From positions 21,061-85,060 of the forward strand of contig CAOKFN010000015.1 in assembly GCA_948467735.1 (NCBI GenBank): 64,000 nt of DNA, in the 5' to 3' direction. A program made the position numbers and the translations under genes. Below, in pieces: positions 34,542-43,762 of the stretch (position 1 is its first letter; each line of letters starts with the position of its first letter). This stretch comes from an uncultured bacterium. Its GTDB lineage: Bacteria > Bacillota > Clostridia > Lachnospirales > Lachnospiraceae. The notes beneath the pieces were generated by a model that saw only the letters and a program-made list of their open reading frames with translations, was not told the DNA's origin and did no database searches.

Positions 34542-36578
34542 TTATACGCCGGTCTGAAGTATTAATCTATCATAAATTTCCGATAATGTCTGAATCATTT
34601 TGCAGGCCAGATTATATCCGTTCTGGAACTTCACCAGATTCATCGCCTCTTCATCCTCATCCACACCCGAAATAGAATTTCTCTGCGTGTCAACCGTGTA
34701 GGCAATATCCTGAAAGCTCTGATAAAAGGTCTCCGCTCTCTTAGCGTTTAACGCCACATCGGAAAGGATGCACTGCAGGAATTCCGAAGCGGAGCTGCCG
34801 CGGAAGCTCATTTTATTCTTATCCGAAGCCAAATCCTTCAAATCTTCCAGCAGGTCATTCTGCTCCGGCCCGTCCCCAATCAGCTTTTTATTGGCCAGAC
34901 GGCTGGGGTCAAGCTCTAATGCGGACAAAATATCCATATTCAGCGCCGTCAGCATAAAATAGCTGTCTTCCGTCACGTCATTCGTGCCGGCCGATACGGT
35001 AAGCTGCGCCTCCTTCTTAAGCCTCTCCTGAGCGGCCGCGTCGTTTTGCAGCGCCTGATCCGCGTCGGCGCCCGGATTGGCCGTCAAATAATCGTCCTTC
35101 CACTTTTTCTCCAGCGCCTCCAGTCTGGCGCTGTAAGCCTCATAGCTCTCCGTGTCATATCTCTTATCGTTGGGCAGGGAGTATTGTTTGGAGTCCGCGG
35201 GCATGCTGCCGGTAAACATCTTAATTCCCTGCTCCGTACCCGAATATCCGCTCTCCAGAATATCATTAAACTTCTGTGAGAAGGTTCTCACCCACTCGTT
35301 CATCTGGGCCATGTAATAAGGCACGCCCTGATAATTGATGCCGGCGCCGACGGTCGCCATTTTGCCGTTCTTGCTCTCGGTAAGCGCCAGACTGCCGTTC
35401 TTGCTGCTGTCGGATATCTGAAAGGTATAACTGTAAACCGGCTCGTTATTGGCGTCATAGCTGACTGTATATGTCCATGAATCGTATTTGAATTCCTGAT
35501 TGCCCAGCATGATAATGCCGCCCTGATCGGAGAGATTGCATTTATTCAAATCCGTCAGATAATGCTTCTTCACATCTACCGTGACCGTGTTGGCATTCGT
35601 ATCGACGCCCGTAATTTCTCCCATAAAATTCTCGCCGTTGTTGCCGTCCCTAAGATCCACCAGCCCCTTCAGCGCTCCGCCCATGGCGCCGCTGTAAAGA
35701 TTGAATTTCTGCCCGTCGCCCCAGTATACGTCGTATAATCCGTCAATATCCGACTGGTTCACCTTCTCATAATCTTTTCTGGCCACGCATTCCAAGCTCT
35801 TGCAGTCATTGCCGTCAACCAGCGTCTGCCCTCCGGCGATCCTTACCATATACCGATTGGCTCCGGTCTCCCTGTCCGGATTGTTGCTGTCTGTGATGGG
35901 AATTTCCTGTACTTCCACATCCACAATCTCGGAGAGCTGATCGATAAGGAGTTCCCTCCTGTCCCGAAGCTCATTGGCGTGAACCCCGCTCAATTCAATG
36001 GTGTTAATCTGCTTATTCAGCGTGGCAATCTCACCCGCAATAGAATTAATTTCGTCAATTTTCAGCTTGATTTCCTGATTCGCGTCCTTCTGCACCTTCT
36101 GCAGATTGCCCGCCACCCCGTTAAAATACTCCGCCAGTGAACCGGCGAAACTGATAAACTGCTTCTTGGTGGCGTTATCGTTGGGATTATCCATCCATGC
36201 CTGTAATCCCGTGACCATCAACTGGTCGAACACGGTCTTAAAACCTGCATTTTTGCCGTTATCGTCAAAATATGCCTCTATCTGCTGCATATAATACTGC
36301 TTCTGGCCATATTCTCCCACCTTGGCGTTATTGCTCCAAAACCTGAAATCATAGAATTCATCCCGAATACGCTCCACAGCCAGCGTTTCCACGCCGGCCC
36401 CGGCGCATCCGTAGGTCTGGAATACGCGAAGCGCGCTTGCCGCCTGCTGCGTCACCTGCTGTCGGCTGTAGCCTACCGTCTGCACGTTTGCAATATTATT
36501 GGAGGTCGTGTTTAACGACGCATTGCTGGCCAGCAGACCCGTATATGCAATATTTAATCCGAAAAATGTCGATGCCAT
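34542..36578 (-). CDS. flgK: Flagellar hook-associated protein FlgK (second copy)
   Basis: 678 residues. N-terminus FFGLNIAYTGLLASNASLNTTSNNIANVQTVGYSRQQV and C-terminus VNLVKFQNGYNLACKMIQTLSEIYDRLI-like segments define FlgK/HAP1, the first hook-filament junction protein. It differs from the adjacent flgK-like gene in length and central domains, so the duplication is old. Whether the two form mixed junctions or work in different conditions is unknown. Confidence 0.9.
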   Translation of the reverse strand: MASTFFGLNIAYTGLLASNASLNTTSNNIANVQTVGYSRQQVTQQAASALRVFQTYGCAGAGVETLAVERIRDEFYDFRFWSNNAKVGEYGQKQYYMQQIEAYFDDNGKNAGFKTVFDQLMVTGLQAWMDNPNDNATKKQFISFAGSLAEYFNGVAGNLQKVQKDANQEIKLKIDEINSIAGEIATLNKQINTIELSGVHANELRDRRELLIDQLSEIVDVEVQEIPITDSNNPDRETGANRYMVRIAGGQTLVDGNDCKSLECVARKDYEKVNQSDIDGLYDVYWGDGQKFNLYSGAMGGALKGLVDLRDGNNGENFMGEITGVDTNANTVTVDVKKHYLTDLNKCNLSDQGGIIMLGNQEFKYDSWTYTVSYDANNEPVYSYTFQISDSSKNGSLALTESKNGKMATVGAGINYQGVPYYMAQMNEWVRTFSQKFNDILESGYSGTEQGIKMFTGSMPADSKQYSLPNDKRYDTESYEAYSARLEALEKKWKDDYLTANPGADADQALQNDAAAQERLKKEAQLTVSAGTNDVTEDSYFMLTALNMDILSALELDPSRLANKKLIGDGPEQNDLLEDLKDLASDKNKMSFRGSSASEFLQCILSDVALNAKRAETFYQSFQDIAYTVDTQRNSISGVDEDEEAMNLVKFQNGYNLACKMIQTLSEIYDRLILQTGV

Positions 36579-36592
36579 CTCTGCGCCTCCTT

Positions 36593-38389
36593 TTATGCCC
36601 CAAGCGTATTGAGGATATGCTCCAGCATTTCATCCACTACGTTGATGTAACGGCTGGATGCATTATATGCGTTCTGAAACCTGATCATATTGGACAGCTC
36701 TTCGTCGGAAGACACTCCGATCACCTGCTGTCTGGCGCTTTCCGTCGCCTCCACCGTATTCTGCTGGTTCTCATAAATGCGTCTGTTCACATAGCCCGTA
36801 TTGGCAATCTGCGAAACCAAATCCGTATAATAATCTACAAAAGTAGTTCTCTTCTTTACATTGGGATTCAGCGTATAGCTTTCCTCCATAAAAGCCGCCT
36901 TCAGCGTCTCCGCCGTGGCCTTGTCTTCGGAACCATCCTCCAGCCGAAAACCCAGCATGCCGGGCTTCTGTGCCAGCTCCGGATCCACTTGAAGGTTTTT
37001 GACCGAATAAAGCGTCTCCGTCTGCGGTTTGCCGTTTGGCCCGTTTAATATCTCGGGATTGTAGACCCAGTATTCCTTTGTGGTCGTATTTCCGGCGGCA
37101 TCCGTCAAAGTTCCCGTCACCTTTCGATACCCCTCCGTCGCCACTTTGCCGAACATCTGAATAGGGCTTCCGTCATCCTTGCGCATATAGCCGTTGGAAT
37201 CCACTTCCCAATATTTATCGCCTTCTCCCAAAGTCACCATATTTCCGTCCGCGTCCGGCACCGTCAATGTCTCGCCCGTCCCCAGCGTCTTGGCGCCCGC
37301 CGCATCTCCGAGAATCTCGTTCACCTTCACGGCCACGCCGTGAATCAGCTGATCAAATTCCGCCTGAATATTCATGATTACGGACTGGGAAACGGAATCG
37401 TAATTCTCTTCCGACATATCCGTGTAATCCGCTCTGTGATCTCCTCTCGCCAGAAGCATCGCCTTCAGCCCGCCGATATCCGTATTCAAATCCGTGGAAA
37501 TCTTCCGGCTCAAATCAAACACTTCCGCGCCGTCGATATTATAATTCCGGGTGCCGTTCTCATTGACCGTATAGGAGGCGTTCATGGGCCAGAACGGCGT
37601 GTAGAAGCCCGTAGTGGGATCCACATCCACATCCATCTGAAAGCACTTCTCGCCCTTCACAAAGTCCACGCCTTCAATCTGGACCCATATATTGCCGAAT
37701 ATATCCTCGCCGAAATTCATATCCGCAAGCTCCGACAATTCATCCAGCAGCTGATTTCTGGCGTCCCGCAGGTCGTTTGCCTGCTCCACATTGCCGGCCT
37801 CAATGGTACGGATTTTCTCGTTCAGAGCCACCAGCTTCTTTCCGTAATCATTGATTTTATCCACCTGCTGCCTAATCTGTATATTCAAATTGTCCTGATA
37901 AGAGGCAAGTCCGTCATAAACCGCGGAAGCCCTCAGCACAAATTCCTCCGCTCTCTGCACCAGAAGCCCCTGTGTCACTGAGCTTGCCGGATCCTTCGCC
38001 AGCTCCTGAACCGCCGTCCAGAAATCCTCCAGCGTGTTCTGGAACGCTTCGCCGTTCATTTCTCCCAGCTGGCTTTCCACTTCCTCCATCACTTCCGTGG
38101 ACACTTCGTAGAACATACTGCGTCCGGATTCTCTGCGGAATGTTTTATCCAAGAAATAATCTCTCACTTGTTTTACGCGGGAATAAGATACGCCAAGTCC
38201 ATACTGCTTATTGGAAATGGACTTGGGATCCGTCGAAAGAGTGACATATCTTCTGGAGCCCTGCTGTACCTGCTGCCTGACATAGCCGGTGGTCTCCATA
38301 TTAGAAAGATTATGCGCTGTGGTATTCAGCGCATTTTGACTGGTCTGTAATCCTGATGCTCCGATATATAAGCTTCCCATTAACGGCAT
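36593..38389 (-). CDS. flgK: Flagellar hook-associated protein FlgK (first copy)
   Basis: 598 residues, start MPLMGSLYIGASG chosen for GAGGTG 6 nt upstream. TSQNALNTTAHNLSNMETTGYVRQQV and the C-terminal SNMIRFQNAYNASSRYINVVDEMLEHILNTLG are classical FlgK ends. Only 14 bp separate it from the second copy. It lies downstream of flgN, its usual chaperone gene. Confidence 0.93.
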   Translation of the reverse strand: MPLMGSLYIGASGLQTSQNALNTTAHNLSNMETTGYVRQQVQQGSRRYVTLSTDPKSISNKQYGLGVSYSRVKQVRDYFLDKTFRRESGRSMFYEVSTEVMEEVESQLGEMNGEAFQNTLEDFWTAVQELAKDPASSVTQGLLVQRAEEFVLRASAVYDGLASYQDNLNIQIRQQVDKINDYGKKLVALNEKIRTIEAGNVEQANDLRDARNQLLDELSELADMNFGEDIFGNIWVQIEGVDFVKGEKCFQMDVDVDPTTGFYTPFWPMNASYTVNENGTRNYNIDGAEVFDLSRKISTDLNTDIGGLKAMLLARGDHRADYTDMSEENYDSVSQSVIMNIQAEFDQLIHGVAVKVNEILGDAAGAKTLGTGETLTVPDADGNMVTLGEGDKYWEVDSNGYMRKDDGSPIQMFGKVATEGYRKVTGTLTDAAGNTTTKEYWVYNPEILNGPNGKPQTETLYSVKNLQVDPELAQKPGMLGFRLEDGSEDKATAETLKAAFMEESYTLNPNVKKRTTFVDYYTDLVSQIANTGYVNRRIYENQQNTVEATESARQQVIGVSSDEELSNMIRFQNAYNASSRYINVVDEMLEHILNTLGA

Positions 38390-38459
38390 TTCAATCACCT
38401 CAATGCTTTCTCAAGAATGTTTCGGCCGCCATGCAGGCCCTGCCCGCCATGGCGCCTTG

Positions 38460-38978
38460 TTACTGCTTTGCGTCAAAGCTTCCGCTGGTCACACCCATCT
38501 GCGCCCCGGAATTGTAAGCGTCCCTGGTATAATTGGCAGTCTCCGGCGCCGCCTTCATAGAATGCAGCAGATTCATCTCAAATTCCACCATTTCCAGCGC
38601 GTTTACCAATAACTCCCGATTCTGTTCATTGACTCTTTGAAGTTCCCTGACCGCTCCCTGCAGCCTGTCATGAACCGCCGACAGCTTCGCCTGATCTTCA
38701 GGCCTTCCCGCCATCATTTTGATGAGATTCGAGAGTTTCATCATCTCAACATCCTTGTTTAACACATTGGCCATATCCGCAGTGACTTCCATCCGTCTTT
38801 TATCCAGATTGCTGATCCTGCTCACCAAATCCTGTTCATCGTCCGTGATTTTCTGTAAATCTTCCAGATTACCGCCTGCGATAATCCCTGTTTTCCTCTG
38901 CGATAAAGCCAGAAGTCCCTCATATTCCTCGCATTCCCGAACAAGTACGTCTATCAGGTTTTCCATTAAACTCGCCAC
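38460..38978 (-). CDS. flgN: FlgN family export chaperone
   Basis: 172 residues from GTG 38978, preceded by AGGAG. All-helical: LIDVLVRECEEYEGLLALSQRKTGIIAGGNLEDLQKITDDEQDLVSRI is the FlgN start, with the long antiparallel coiled coil that follows. FlgN escorts FlgK and FlgL to the export gate; those genes follow directly. Confidence 0.85.
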   Translation of the reverse strand: MASLMENLIDVLVRECEEYEGLLALSQRKTGIIAGGNLEDLQKITDDEQDLVSRISNLDKRRMEVTADMANVLNKDVEMMKLSNLIKMMAGRPEDQAKLSAVHDRLQGAVRELQRVNEQNRELLVNALEMVEFEMNLLHSMKAAPETANYTRDAYNSGAQMGVTSGSFDAKQ

Positions 38979-38993
38979 GGGACTCCTGCCTCC

Positions 38994-39269
38994 TTATATC
39001 ACTTCATCAAATCTGCTCAAAAGCTTCTCTGCAAACGCCGCATTGTCCACACCATAGGTACCGTTTTGTATCCGTGCCTTGATGGGCGCCGTCAAATCTT
39101 CCCTGATGTCGGGAACACCTGCCACCGCCGCCCTCGCAGCGTGGAATTCCTTTCCGAAGCTGCTGATCTGCAGCTTGTCGGCCTGCTGCACGCTGCCGGT
39201 CTGCTGAGCCTTGTTCGTCTTCTTTGTCTGATATATCTGCTGAACCTGATTATATGCCTCAACACGCAT
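38994..39269 (-). CDS. flgM: Anti-sigma-28 factor FlgM
   Basis: 91 residues. The C-terminal DIREDLTAPIKARIQNGTYGVDNAAFAEKLLSRF is the sigma-binding FlgM helix pair (PIKARIQNGTY is diagnostic). The N-terminal half is Gln-rich and disordered, as usual. FlgM holds sigma-28 until the hook is complete and FlgM is exported. First gene of the operon and under a sigma-28 promoter, giving feedback. Confidence 0.92.
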   Translation of the reverse strand: MRVEAYNQVQQIYQTKKTNKAQQTGSVQQADKLQISSFGKEFHAARAAVAGVPDIREDLTAPIKARIQNGTYGVDNAAFAEKLLSRFDEVI

Positions 39270-39348
39270 ATTTCATTCCTCCCTTCACCAAGGAACGGTA
39301 GTAATTACCAGCGAACGGTAATCTAATCTTCCTTCATTGCTAATATGA

Positions 39349-39375
39349 TTATCGGCAGCGGTGCGAAATACTTTA
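39349..39375 (-). promoter_or_regulatory. Sigma-28 promoter of the flgM operon
   Basis: Minus strand TAAA (39372-39375), 16 nt, CCGATAA (39349-39355), only 3 nt below the GH43 stop codon. Confidence 0.85.
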
Positions 39376-39378
39376 GGC

Positions 39379-40326
39379 TTACAGAAAAAATTTCGGCTCC
39401 CCGTCCGTTCCCCACACAATATTGCGGAGCATGGCATGTCTGTTGGGATCATTCAGCGGATCGCCCGAAATTTCCCTCTTCGTCCTTGCGTGAAACACAA
39501 GAACCTCATCCCCGTCTTCATCCACGGTAAAAGAATTATGGCCGGGGCCGAAGATTCCTTTCCGTTCATCCGTTTTCAGCACCGGCTCGCGCCTTTTTTT
39601 CCACATGGCGGGATCCAAGACGTCGGCGTTTTCATCAACGGACAGCATTCCCATGCAGTAATTCGCTCCGGTATCGCTGGCGGAATACGTCAGGAAAATC
39701 CTTCCGCCGTGCTTCACGACGGCCGGCCCCTCGTTCACGAAGAATCCTCTGCGCTCCCAATCATAGTCCGGCGTGCTCAAAAGCACCTGTACGGAAGCAA
39801 GCTTCACGGGAGTCTCCATCCTTGCGATATACAGATTGGAAATCATCCTGCCCGCTCCCACCTTTTCCGCCCACACATAATAGTATTCCCCCTTATTTTC
39901 AAAAACAGTGGCGTCCAGCGAAAATGACCGAAAAGAAAATTCGTCTTCCTCGGCGCACTGCATTCTCCCCAGCTCTTCCCATGGGCCGGTCATGGGGTTT
40001 TGTCCCCCGCAGACCAATACATAAGGACGGATATGCCATTTATCCTCCGCGTCCCCGGCCGCAAAATAAAGATACCACCTTCCCTGAAGATAATGCAGCT
40101 CCGGCGCCCAGATATGCGCCCCCATGCTTCCCTTTTCATGCCTGCTCCAAATAGTGGTTTCCTCCGCGTCCGCCAAAGCAGACAGCCCGCCGCCGCAGCG
40201 CAGTATGATGCGGTCGTATGCCGGGACCGTTGCCGTAAAATAATACATTCCGTCCGAATGCCGATACACATAAGGATCCGCCCGATGGGGAATCCAGATT
40301 TCATTTGATTGTTGTATTTTTATCAT
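39379..40326 (-). CDS. GH43 family glycoside hydrolase
   Basis: 315 residues, five-bladed beta-propeller type. Start MIKIQQSNEIW with AGGAG 8 nt upstream; the longer upstream frame is repeat DNA. The catalytic base Asp is in HRADPYVYRH, the pKa-modulating Asp in SLDATVFENKGEYYYVWAEK and the acid Glu in FFVNEGPAVVKHGG. GPGHNSF near the C-terminus is also typical. GH43 enzymes are arabinofuranosidases, xylosidases and similar. No signal peptide, so intracellular. Confidence 0.9.
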   Translation of the reverse strand: MIKIQQSNEIWIPHRADPYVYRHSDGMYYFTATVPAYDRIILRCGGGLSALADAEETTIWSRHEKGSMGAHIWAPELHYLQGRWYLYFAAGDAEDKWHIRPYVLVCGGQNPMTGPWEELGRMQCAEEDEFSFRSFSLDATVFENKGEYYYVWAEKVGAGRMISNLYIARMETPVKLASVQVLLSTPDYDWERRGFFVNEGPAVVKHGGRIFLTYSASDTGANYCMGMLSVDENADVLDPAMWKKRREPVLKTDERKGIFGPGHNSFTVDEDGDEVLVFHARTKREISGDPLNDPNRHAMLRNIVWGTDGEPKFFL

Positions 40327-40336
40327 AATCTTATCT

Positions 40337-40480
40337 CCTATTCCAGTTCCGTCTCTGCGCTCCAACGCCCTTATGGGGAAGGAAATTTCAACTGCAAAGG
40401 ACACAGCTGCAATTTCCATCCGGGCTTTTCCGCTCCGAGACTGTTTTATTAGTTCCCGTTTACGGGAACTTGTTCCTCCC
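40337..40480 (-). repeat. GH43 leader containing pieces of the dispersed leader repeat
   Basis: Contains CTATTCCAGTTCCGTCTCTG next to the ribosome-binding site (close match to the GH4 leader), AACAGTCTCGGAGCGG (close to the pyrD repeat) and a GTTCCCG..CGGGAAC inverted repeat at 40456-40471. No gene overlaps the section between thyX and GH43. Confidence 0.5.
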
Positions 40481-40487
40481 ATGCCCT

Positions 40488-41156
40488 TCAGTTGCGCCTC
40501 TGTTTTCTGCCGCAGCTGTTTTTTTCCGTGCAGTATCCTGCAGCCTCGCATTTGGGTACGAAATAATGCTCCGTCAGAAAGCTCCATTCTTCCGAATAAT
40601 TCCGGAGCGCTTCCACAATGTCCTGCATAAGCGCCCGATATTCCCAATAGGCTCTTGAGCACATTCTTTGGTGAGACATTTCTATTAAATTTCGTAAATT
40701 TCTTTTGTCCACAATCCGGGTTGTCATGCCCAGCGGCAGAAGCATGGCCGCGTCCTCCCTGGAAATTTTATATTCCTCCTCAAGACGGCGGCACGCTTTC
40801 GCTATGGTCTCCATCACGCCCCTGTATAACTCTTGCGCTTCCTCCTTTCCCGCGACGGCGGGCGGGGTCACATAGGAAAATTCCTTATAATTGACGTACC
40901 TCGTGCTGGCCTGCAGGCGGGTGGGGGCTCCTCCGATATGGGTATACCACTCCCTGATAACACGGGCGGAATACCCGTCCAAAATCATTTCCACATTGAC
41001 ATATTCCATCACTCGATGATGTCCGGAAACAATACAGTCAAGGCCCCTTTTATAATTTTTGGCGCTGTCCTGAATGTCCCCGCCCCAGCATACCCCCGCG
41101 CGTTCTCCCATCAATGTGATGGGGTTTCGGGGTGTTTCCTGTAAAATTGTAATCAT
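40488..41156 (-). CDS. thyX: FAD-dependent thymidylate synthase
   Basis: 222 residues. ThyX makes dTMP from dUMP using FAD and methylene-tetrahydrofolate. RLQASTRYVNYKEFSY and the C-terminal RNLRNLIEMSHQRMCSRAYWEYR are the ThyX nucleotide-binding motifs, and HHRVMEYVNVEMILDGYSARVIREW is the flavin-side helix. The terminal Cys-rich tail (CEAAGYCTEKNSC) could bind a metal, but is extra to the core. Own promoter at 41268-41296. Confidence 0.9.
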   Translation of the reverse strand: MITILQETPRNPITLMGERAGVCWGGDIQDSAKNYKRGLDCIVSGHHRVMEYVNVEMILDGYSARVIREWYTHIGGAPTRLQASTRYVNYKEFSYVTPPAVAGKEEAQELYRGVMETIAKACRRLEEEYKISREDAAMLLPLGMTTRIVDKRNLRNLIEMSHQRMCSRAYWEYRALMQDIVEALRNYSEEWSFLTEHYFVPKCEAAGYCTEKNSCGRKQRRN

Positions 41157-41267
41157 TCTTATACCTCCCTGCCCGTTTACGCGGGCGTCACGCTTATAAC
41201 GGACCTCACTCCGCCGCCGGCCGCCGCGCTTTGGCCGCTATCCGGCCATTCGGGGCCGCACAGTCAA

Positions 41268-41296
41268 AATATATCATACTATTCCGTCCAAGACAA
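41268..41296 (-). promoter_or_regulatory. Promoter of thyX
   Basis: Minus strand TTGTCT (41291-41296), 17 nt, TATATT (41268-41273). The leader that follows is GC-rich, with GCCCG-CGTAAA-CGGGC just before the ribosome-binding site. Confidence 0.55.
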
Positions 41297-41644
41297 GCGT
41301 GAGAAGAATTTCTAAGTCCGTAAATTATATGGACTAAGAAAAGCGGAAAGGGCAGAAAGAATTTTCAAGACGGCAGAGGCCGCCGCCCAAAGAAATTATA
41401 AAAATAACCGCCGATAAAAACAGCAGAAATTTCATATGAATTATTATTGTAAACACAATCCGTTTTCTGTATAATTGAACTACGCCAAGAACAATTTGAA
41501 TCCCGTCTTCTGCGACGCCGTATTTATGGCCATCCGCAAAAACTCCGAGGATTATTGGGAGCAAAATTATTGTGCCCCTGCATAGCAGGGATGCTATTGT
41601 CAAGGGTCGGAAATCAGCTTTGCGAATCCAGCTTCTTCCACAAC
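41297..41644. other. Intergenic region between divergent thyX and ispE
   Basis: About 350 bp. A hydrophobic 89-codon minus-strand frame (41334-41603) has no ribosome-binding site and is not called. Nothing else convincing seen. Confidence 0.5.
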
Positions 41645-41673
41645 TTGACGAAACAAACCATATTGTATATAAT
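41645..41673 (+). promoter_or_regulatory. Promoter of the ispE operon
   Basis: TTGACG (41645-41650), 17 nt, TATAAT (41668-41673). Confidence 0.8.
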
Positions 41674-41729
41674 TTAGTACAAACAGAGCTTTTCCATTTC
41701 CGGGCGTCAGGAGGATAAACAATATATAG

Positions 41730-42689
41730 ATGAACGAATATCAGTTAAAGGCATATGCCAAGATCAATCTGGGGCTGGATGTGACAGGGAAACTGCCCAA
41801 CGGCTATCATCAGGTAAAAATGATCATGCAGAGCATCGGACTCTGGGATGAATTGACGCTCCAAAAAACAGATCACGGCATCTCCGTCACCACCGATTCC
41901 GATTTGCTTCCCACGGACGAAAACAACTTAATCTACAAGGCCGCCAAGTTAATGTTTGAAAAATACAAGATACGATCCGGCGTCCATATACATCTGCAAA
42001 AAAATATTCCCATCGCGGCGGGAATGGCCGGAGGAAGTACGGACGCCGCCGCCGCCATGAAGGGCATCGCGGCTCTGTTCGGACTGGACGCTTCCCTTGC
42101 CCGGCTGATGGAATACGCCGTTTCCATCGGCGCGGACGTCCCTTACTGCCTCATGGGCGGCACCGCTCTCGCGGAGGGCATCGGAGAGAAGCTTACCCCC
42201 CTGCCGCCGCTGCCCGACTGCTTTATCCTTGTGGCGAAGCCGGATATTATGGTTTCCACCAAATATGTTTATGAACATTTGGACGCCGGCCTTTTCACGC
42301 CGTCCGTCGGCTGCCCTGACGCACGGCAGCCGGATTTCGACGCGGCTGGGGGGACGCGCCCCGATATCGACAAAATGGCGGACGCGCTCAGGGCCGGAGA
42401 CCTGCCCGGCGTTCTGACCCGGATGAAAAACGTATTGGAGACAGTCACCATCCCCGCTTATCCGATCATAAACGAGATCAAAGACAGAATGCTGGCGCTC
42501 GGCGCGGCAGGCTGCCTCATGAGCGGCAGCGGCCCCACCGTATTCGGCATATTCCGAAAAGAAGACGCACAAAACGCACAGACAGCGTTTAGGCGCTTTC
42601 AGCAGGAGCCGAAAAAAAACGCCGTCCCCGGCGCTGCAGAACCCTTGGCAGAACAGGTTTTTCTGGTGAGGCCCGTTTCCAATCCATAG
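41730..42689 (+). CDS. ispE: 4-diphosphocytidyl-2-C-methyl-D-erythritol kinase
   Basis: 319 residues. GHMP kinase that phosphorylates CDP-ME in the non-mevalonate isoprenoid pathway. AYAKINLGLDVTGKLPNGYH at the N-terminus, PIAAGMAGGSTDAAAAMKG (ATP loop, about 92-110) and GAAGCLMSGSGPTVFGIF are diagnostic. The AGGAGG lies 15 nt before the ATG, longer than ideal, but the intervening frame is closed by TAG, so no earlier start exists. First gene of a plus-strand run with the GntR regulator and murI. Confidence 0.95.
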   Translation: MNEYQLKAYAKINLGLDVTGKLPNGYHQVKMIMQSIGLWDELTLQKTDHGISVTTDSDLLPTDENNLIYKAAKLMFEKYKIRSGVHIHLQKNIPIAAGMAGGSTDAAAAMKGIAALFGLDASLARLMEYAVSIGADVPYCLMGGTALAEGIGEKLTPLPPLPDCFILVAKPDIMVSTKYVYEHLDAGLFTPSVGCPDARQPDFDAAGGTRPDIDKMADALRAGDLPGVLTRMKNVLETVTIPAYPIINEIKDRMLALGAAGCLMSGSGPTVFGIFRKEDAQNAQTAFRRFQQEPKKNAVPGAAEPLAEQVFLVRPVSNP

Positions 42690-42740
42690 TTGTTTGTCCG
42701 CCGCAGAATTGACCGACAGAATGTCGCAGGGAGGAATCAA

Positions 42741-43421
42741 ATGCAAAATTCTTTACAAGCAGCCATAGATGAATTTTTACCGCTTCGTGACGCGGTTTTC
42801 AATACTCTGCGGCAGGCAATCCTCACCGGAGAGCTGAACCCCGGCGAACGCCTGATGGAAATCCGTCTGGCGGAGAAGCTGGGCGTAAGCCGTACCCCTG
42901 TGAGAGAAGCCATTCATAAGCTGGCATTGGAAGGACTTGTCACCATGATTCCAAGACGCGGTGCGGAAGTGGCGCAGATTACGGAAAAAAGCATGAACGA
43001 CGTGCTGGAAGTCCGGCGCGCCTTGGACGCCCTATGCGCGGAGCTCGCCTGCGACCGCATTACGGAAGAGGAACTTGTACGGTTAAAAGAGGCCTGCGAC
43101 GATTTTGAACAATGTGTGTCCGGCGGAGACATTCTTCGGATCGCTCAGGCAGACGTTGCCCTCCATGACATTATCGTACAGGCCACAGGGAACCAGCGCC
43201 TGATTCAGCTGGTAAACAACTTGTCAGAGCAGATGTATCGTTATCGTTTTGAATATATTAAAGACAGCAGCCGTCATGAAACTCTGATAGAAGAGCATAG
43301 AATTATTTATCGGAGCATTGTCTGCAAGGACAAGGACACTGCGGCCGCGGCGGCCAAGACCCACATTGACAATCAAAAAAAGGCCATCATACGCAAAATA
43401 CGGATGGATCAGCGTGAATAA
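42741..43421 (+). CDS. GntR family regulator, FCD subfamily
   Basis: 226 residues from ATG after GGGAGG. The N-terminal winged helix is LRQAILTGELNPGERLMEIRLAEKLGVSRTPVREAIHKLALEGLV. The C-terminal FCD domain (EVRRALDALCAELAC, ADVALHDIIVQATGN, HRIIYRSI) has the Asp/His residues that bind a metal-coordinated organic acid effector. Position between ispE and murI is common in this group. Targets unknown. Confidence 0.9.
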   Translation: MQNSLQAAIDEFLPLRDAVFNTLRQAILTGELNPGERLMEIRLAEKLGVSRTPVREAIHKLALEGLVTMIPRRGAEVAQITEKSMNDVLEVRRALDALCAELACDRITEEELVRLKEACDDFEQCVSGGDILRIAQADVALHDIIVQATGNQRLIQLVNNLSEQMYRYRFEYIKDSSRHETLIEEHRIIYRSIVCKDKDTAAAAAKTHIDNQKKAIIRKIRMDQRE

Positions 43422-43474
43422 GCCGGAATATATTGGCAATAATCTCTTTTATCAACTGGTAAAGAGGTTATTGT

Positions 43475-43762
43475 ATGAAGAAAAAATGGTTTGGTTTTCG
43501 CATCATCGTAAGTTTGTGCGCGGCAATCGGCTGGTGGGGGCTGCTTTATCCCGAGCTGGCGCTGACGCCCGATACCGTTAAGGTTAGTGTGGAAGACGAG
43601 AACGGCATTCCGGAGGAGATGCCTTTGGAATGGGATTTCGACGGCAGCGTTTACCTTGACCTTCTGAACGCCGGTCAAAGCAGAATTACCTTCCGCAGCA
43701 AGCTGCTCACGAATTTAAACATTTTTTGGGAGACTTTACATGACAGAAACGAAAATAAATAG
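43475..43762 (+). CDS. Small membrane-anchored protein
   Basis: 95 residues with a single N-terminal membrane helix (FRIIVSLCAAIGWWGLLYPEL) followed by about 65 extracytoplasmic residues (VSVEDENGIPEEMPLEWDFDGSVYLDLL). AGAGGTT lies before the ATG. It overlaps the murI start by 23 bp, so translation is coupled; it may help in envelope growth, but this is only positional. Confidence 0.7.
   Translation: MKKKWFGFRIIVSLCAAIGWWGLLYPELALTPDTVKVSVEDENGIPEEMPLEWDFDGSVYLDLLNAGQSRITFRSKLLTNLNIFWETLHDRNENK

Noticed and set aside
40327..40662. N-terminal extension of the GH43 protein
   Set aside because: Overlaps thyX on the same strand and consists of leader repeat; a good ribosome-binding site precedes MIKIQQ.
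41334..41603. 89-codon hydrophobic frame on the minus strand between thyX and ispE
   Set aside because: Starts at TTG without ribosome-binding site, lies across a promoter region and shows no family resemblance.
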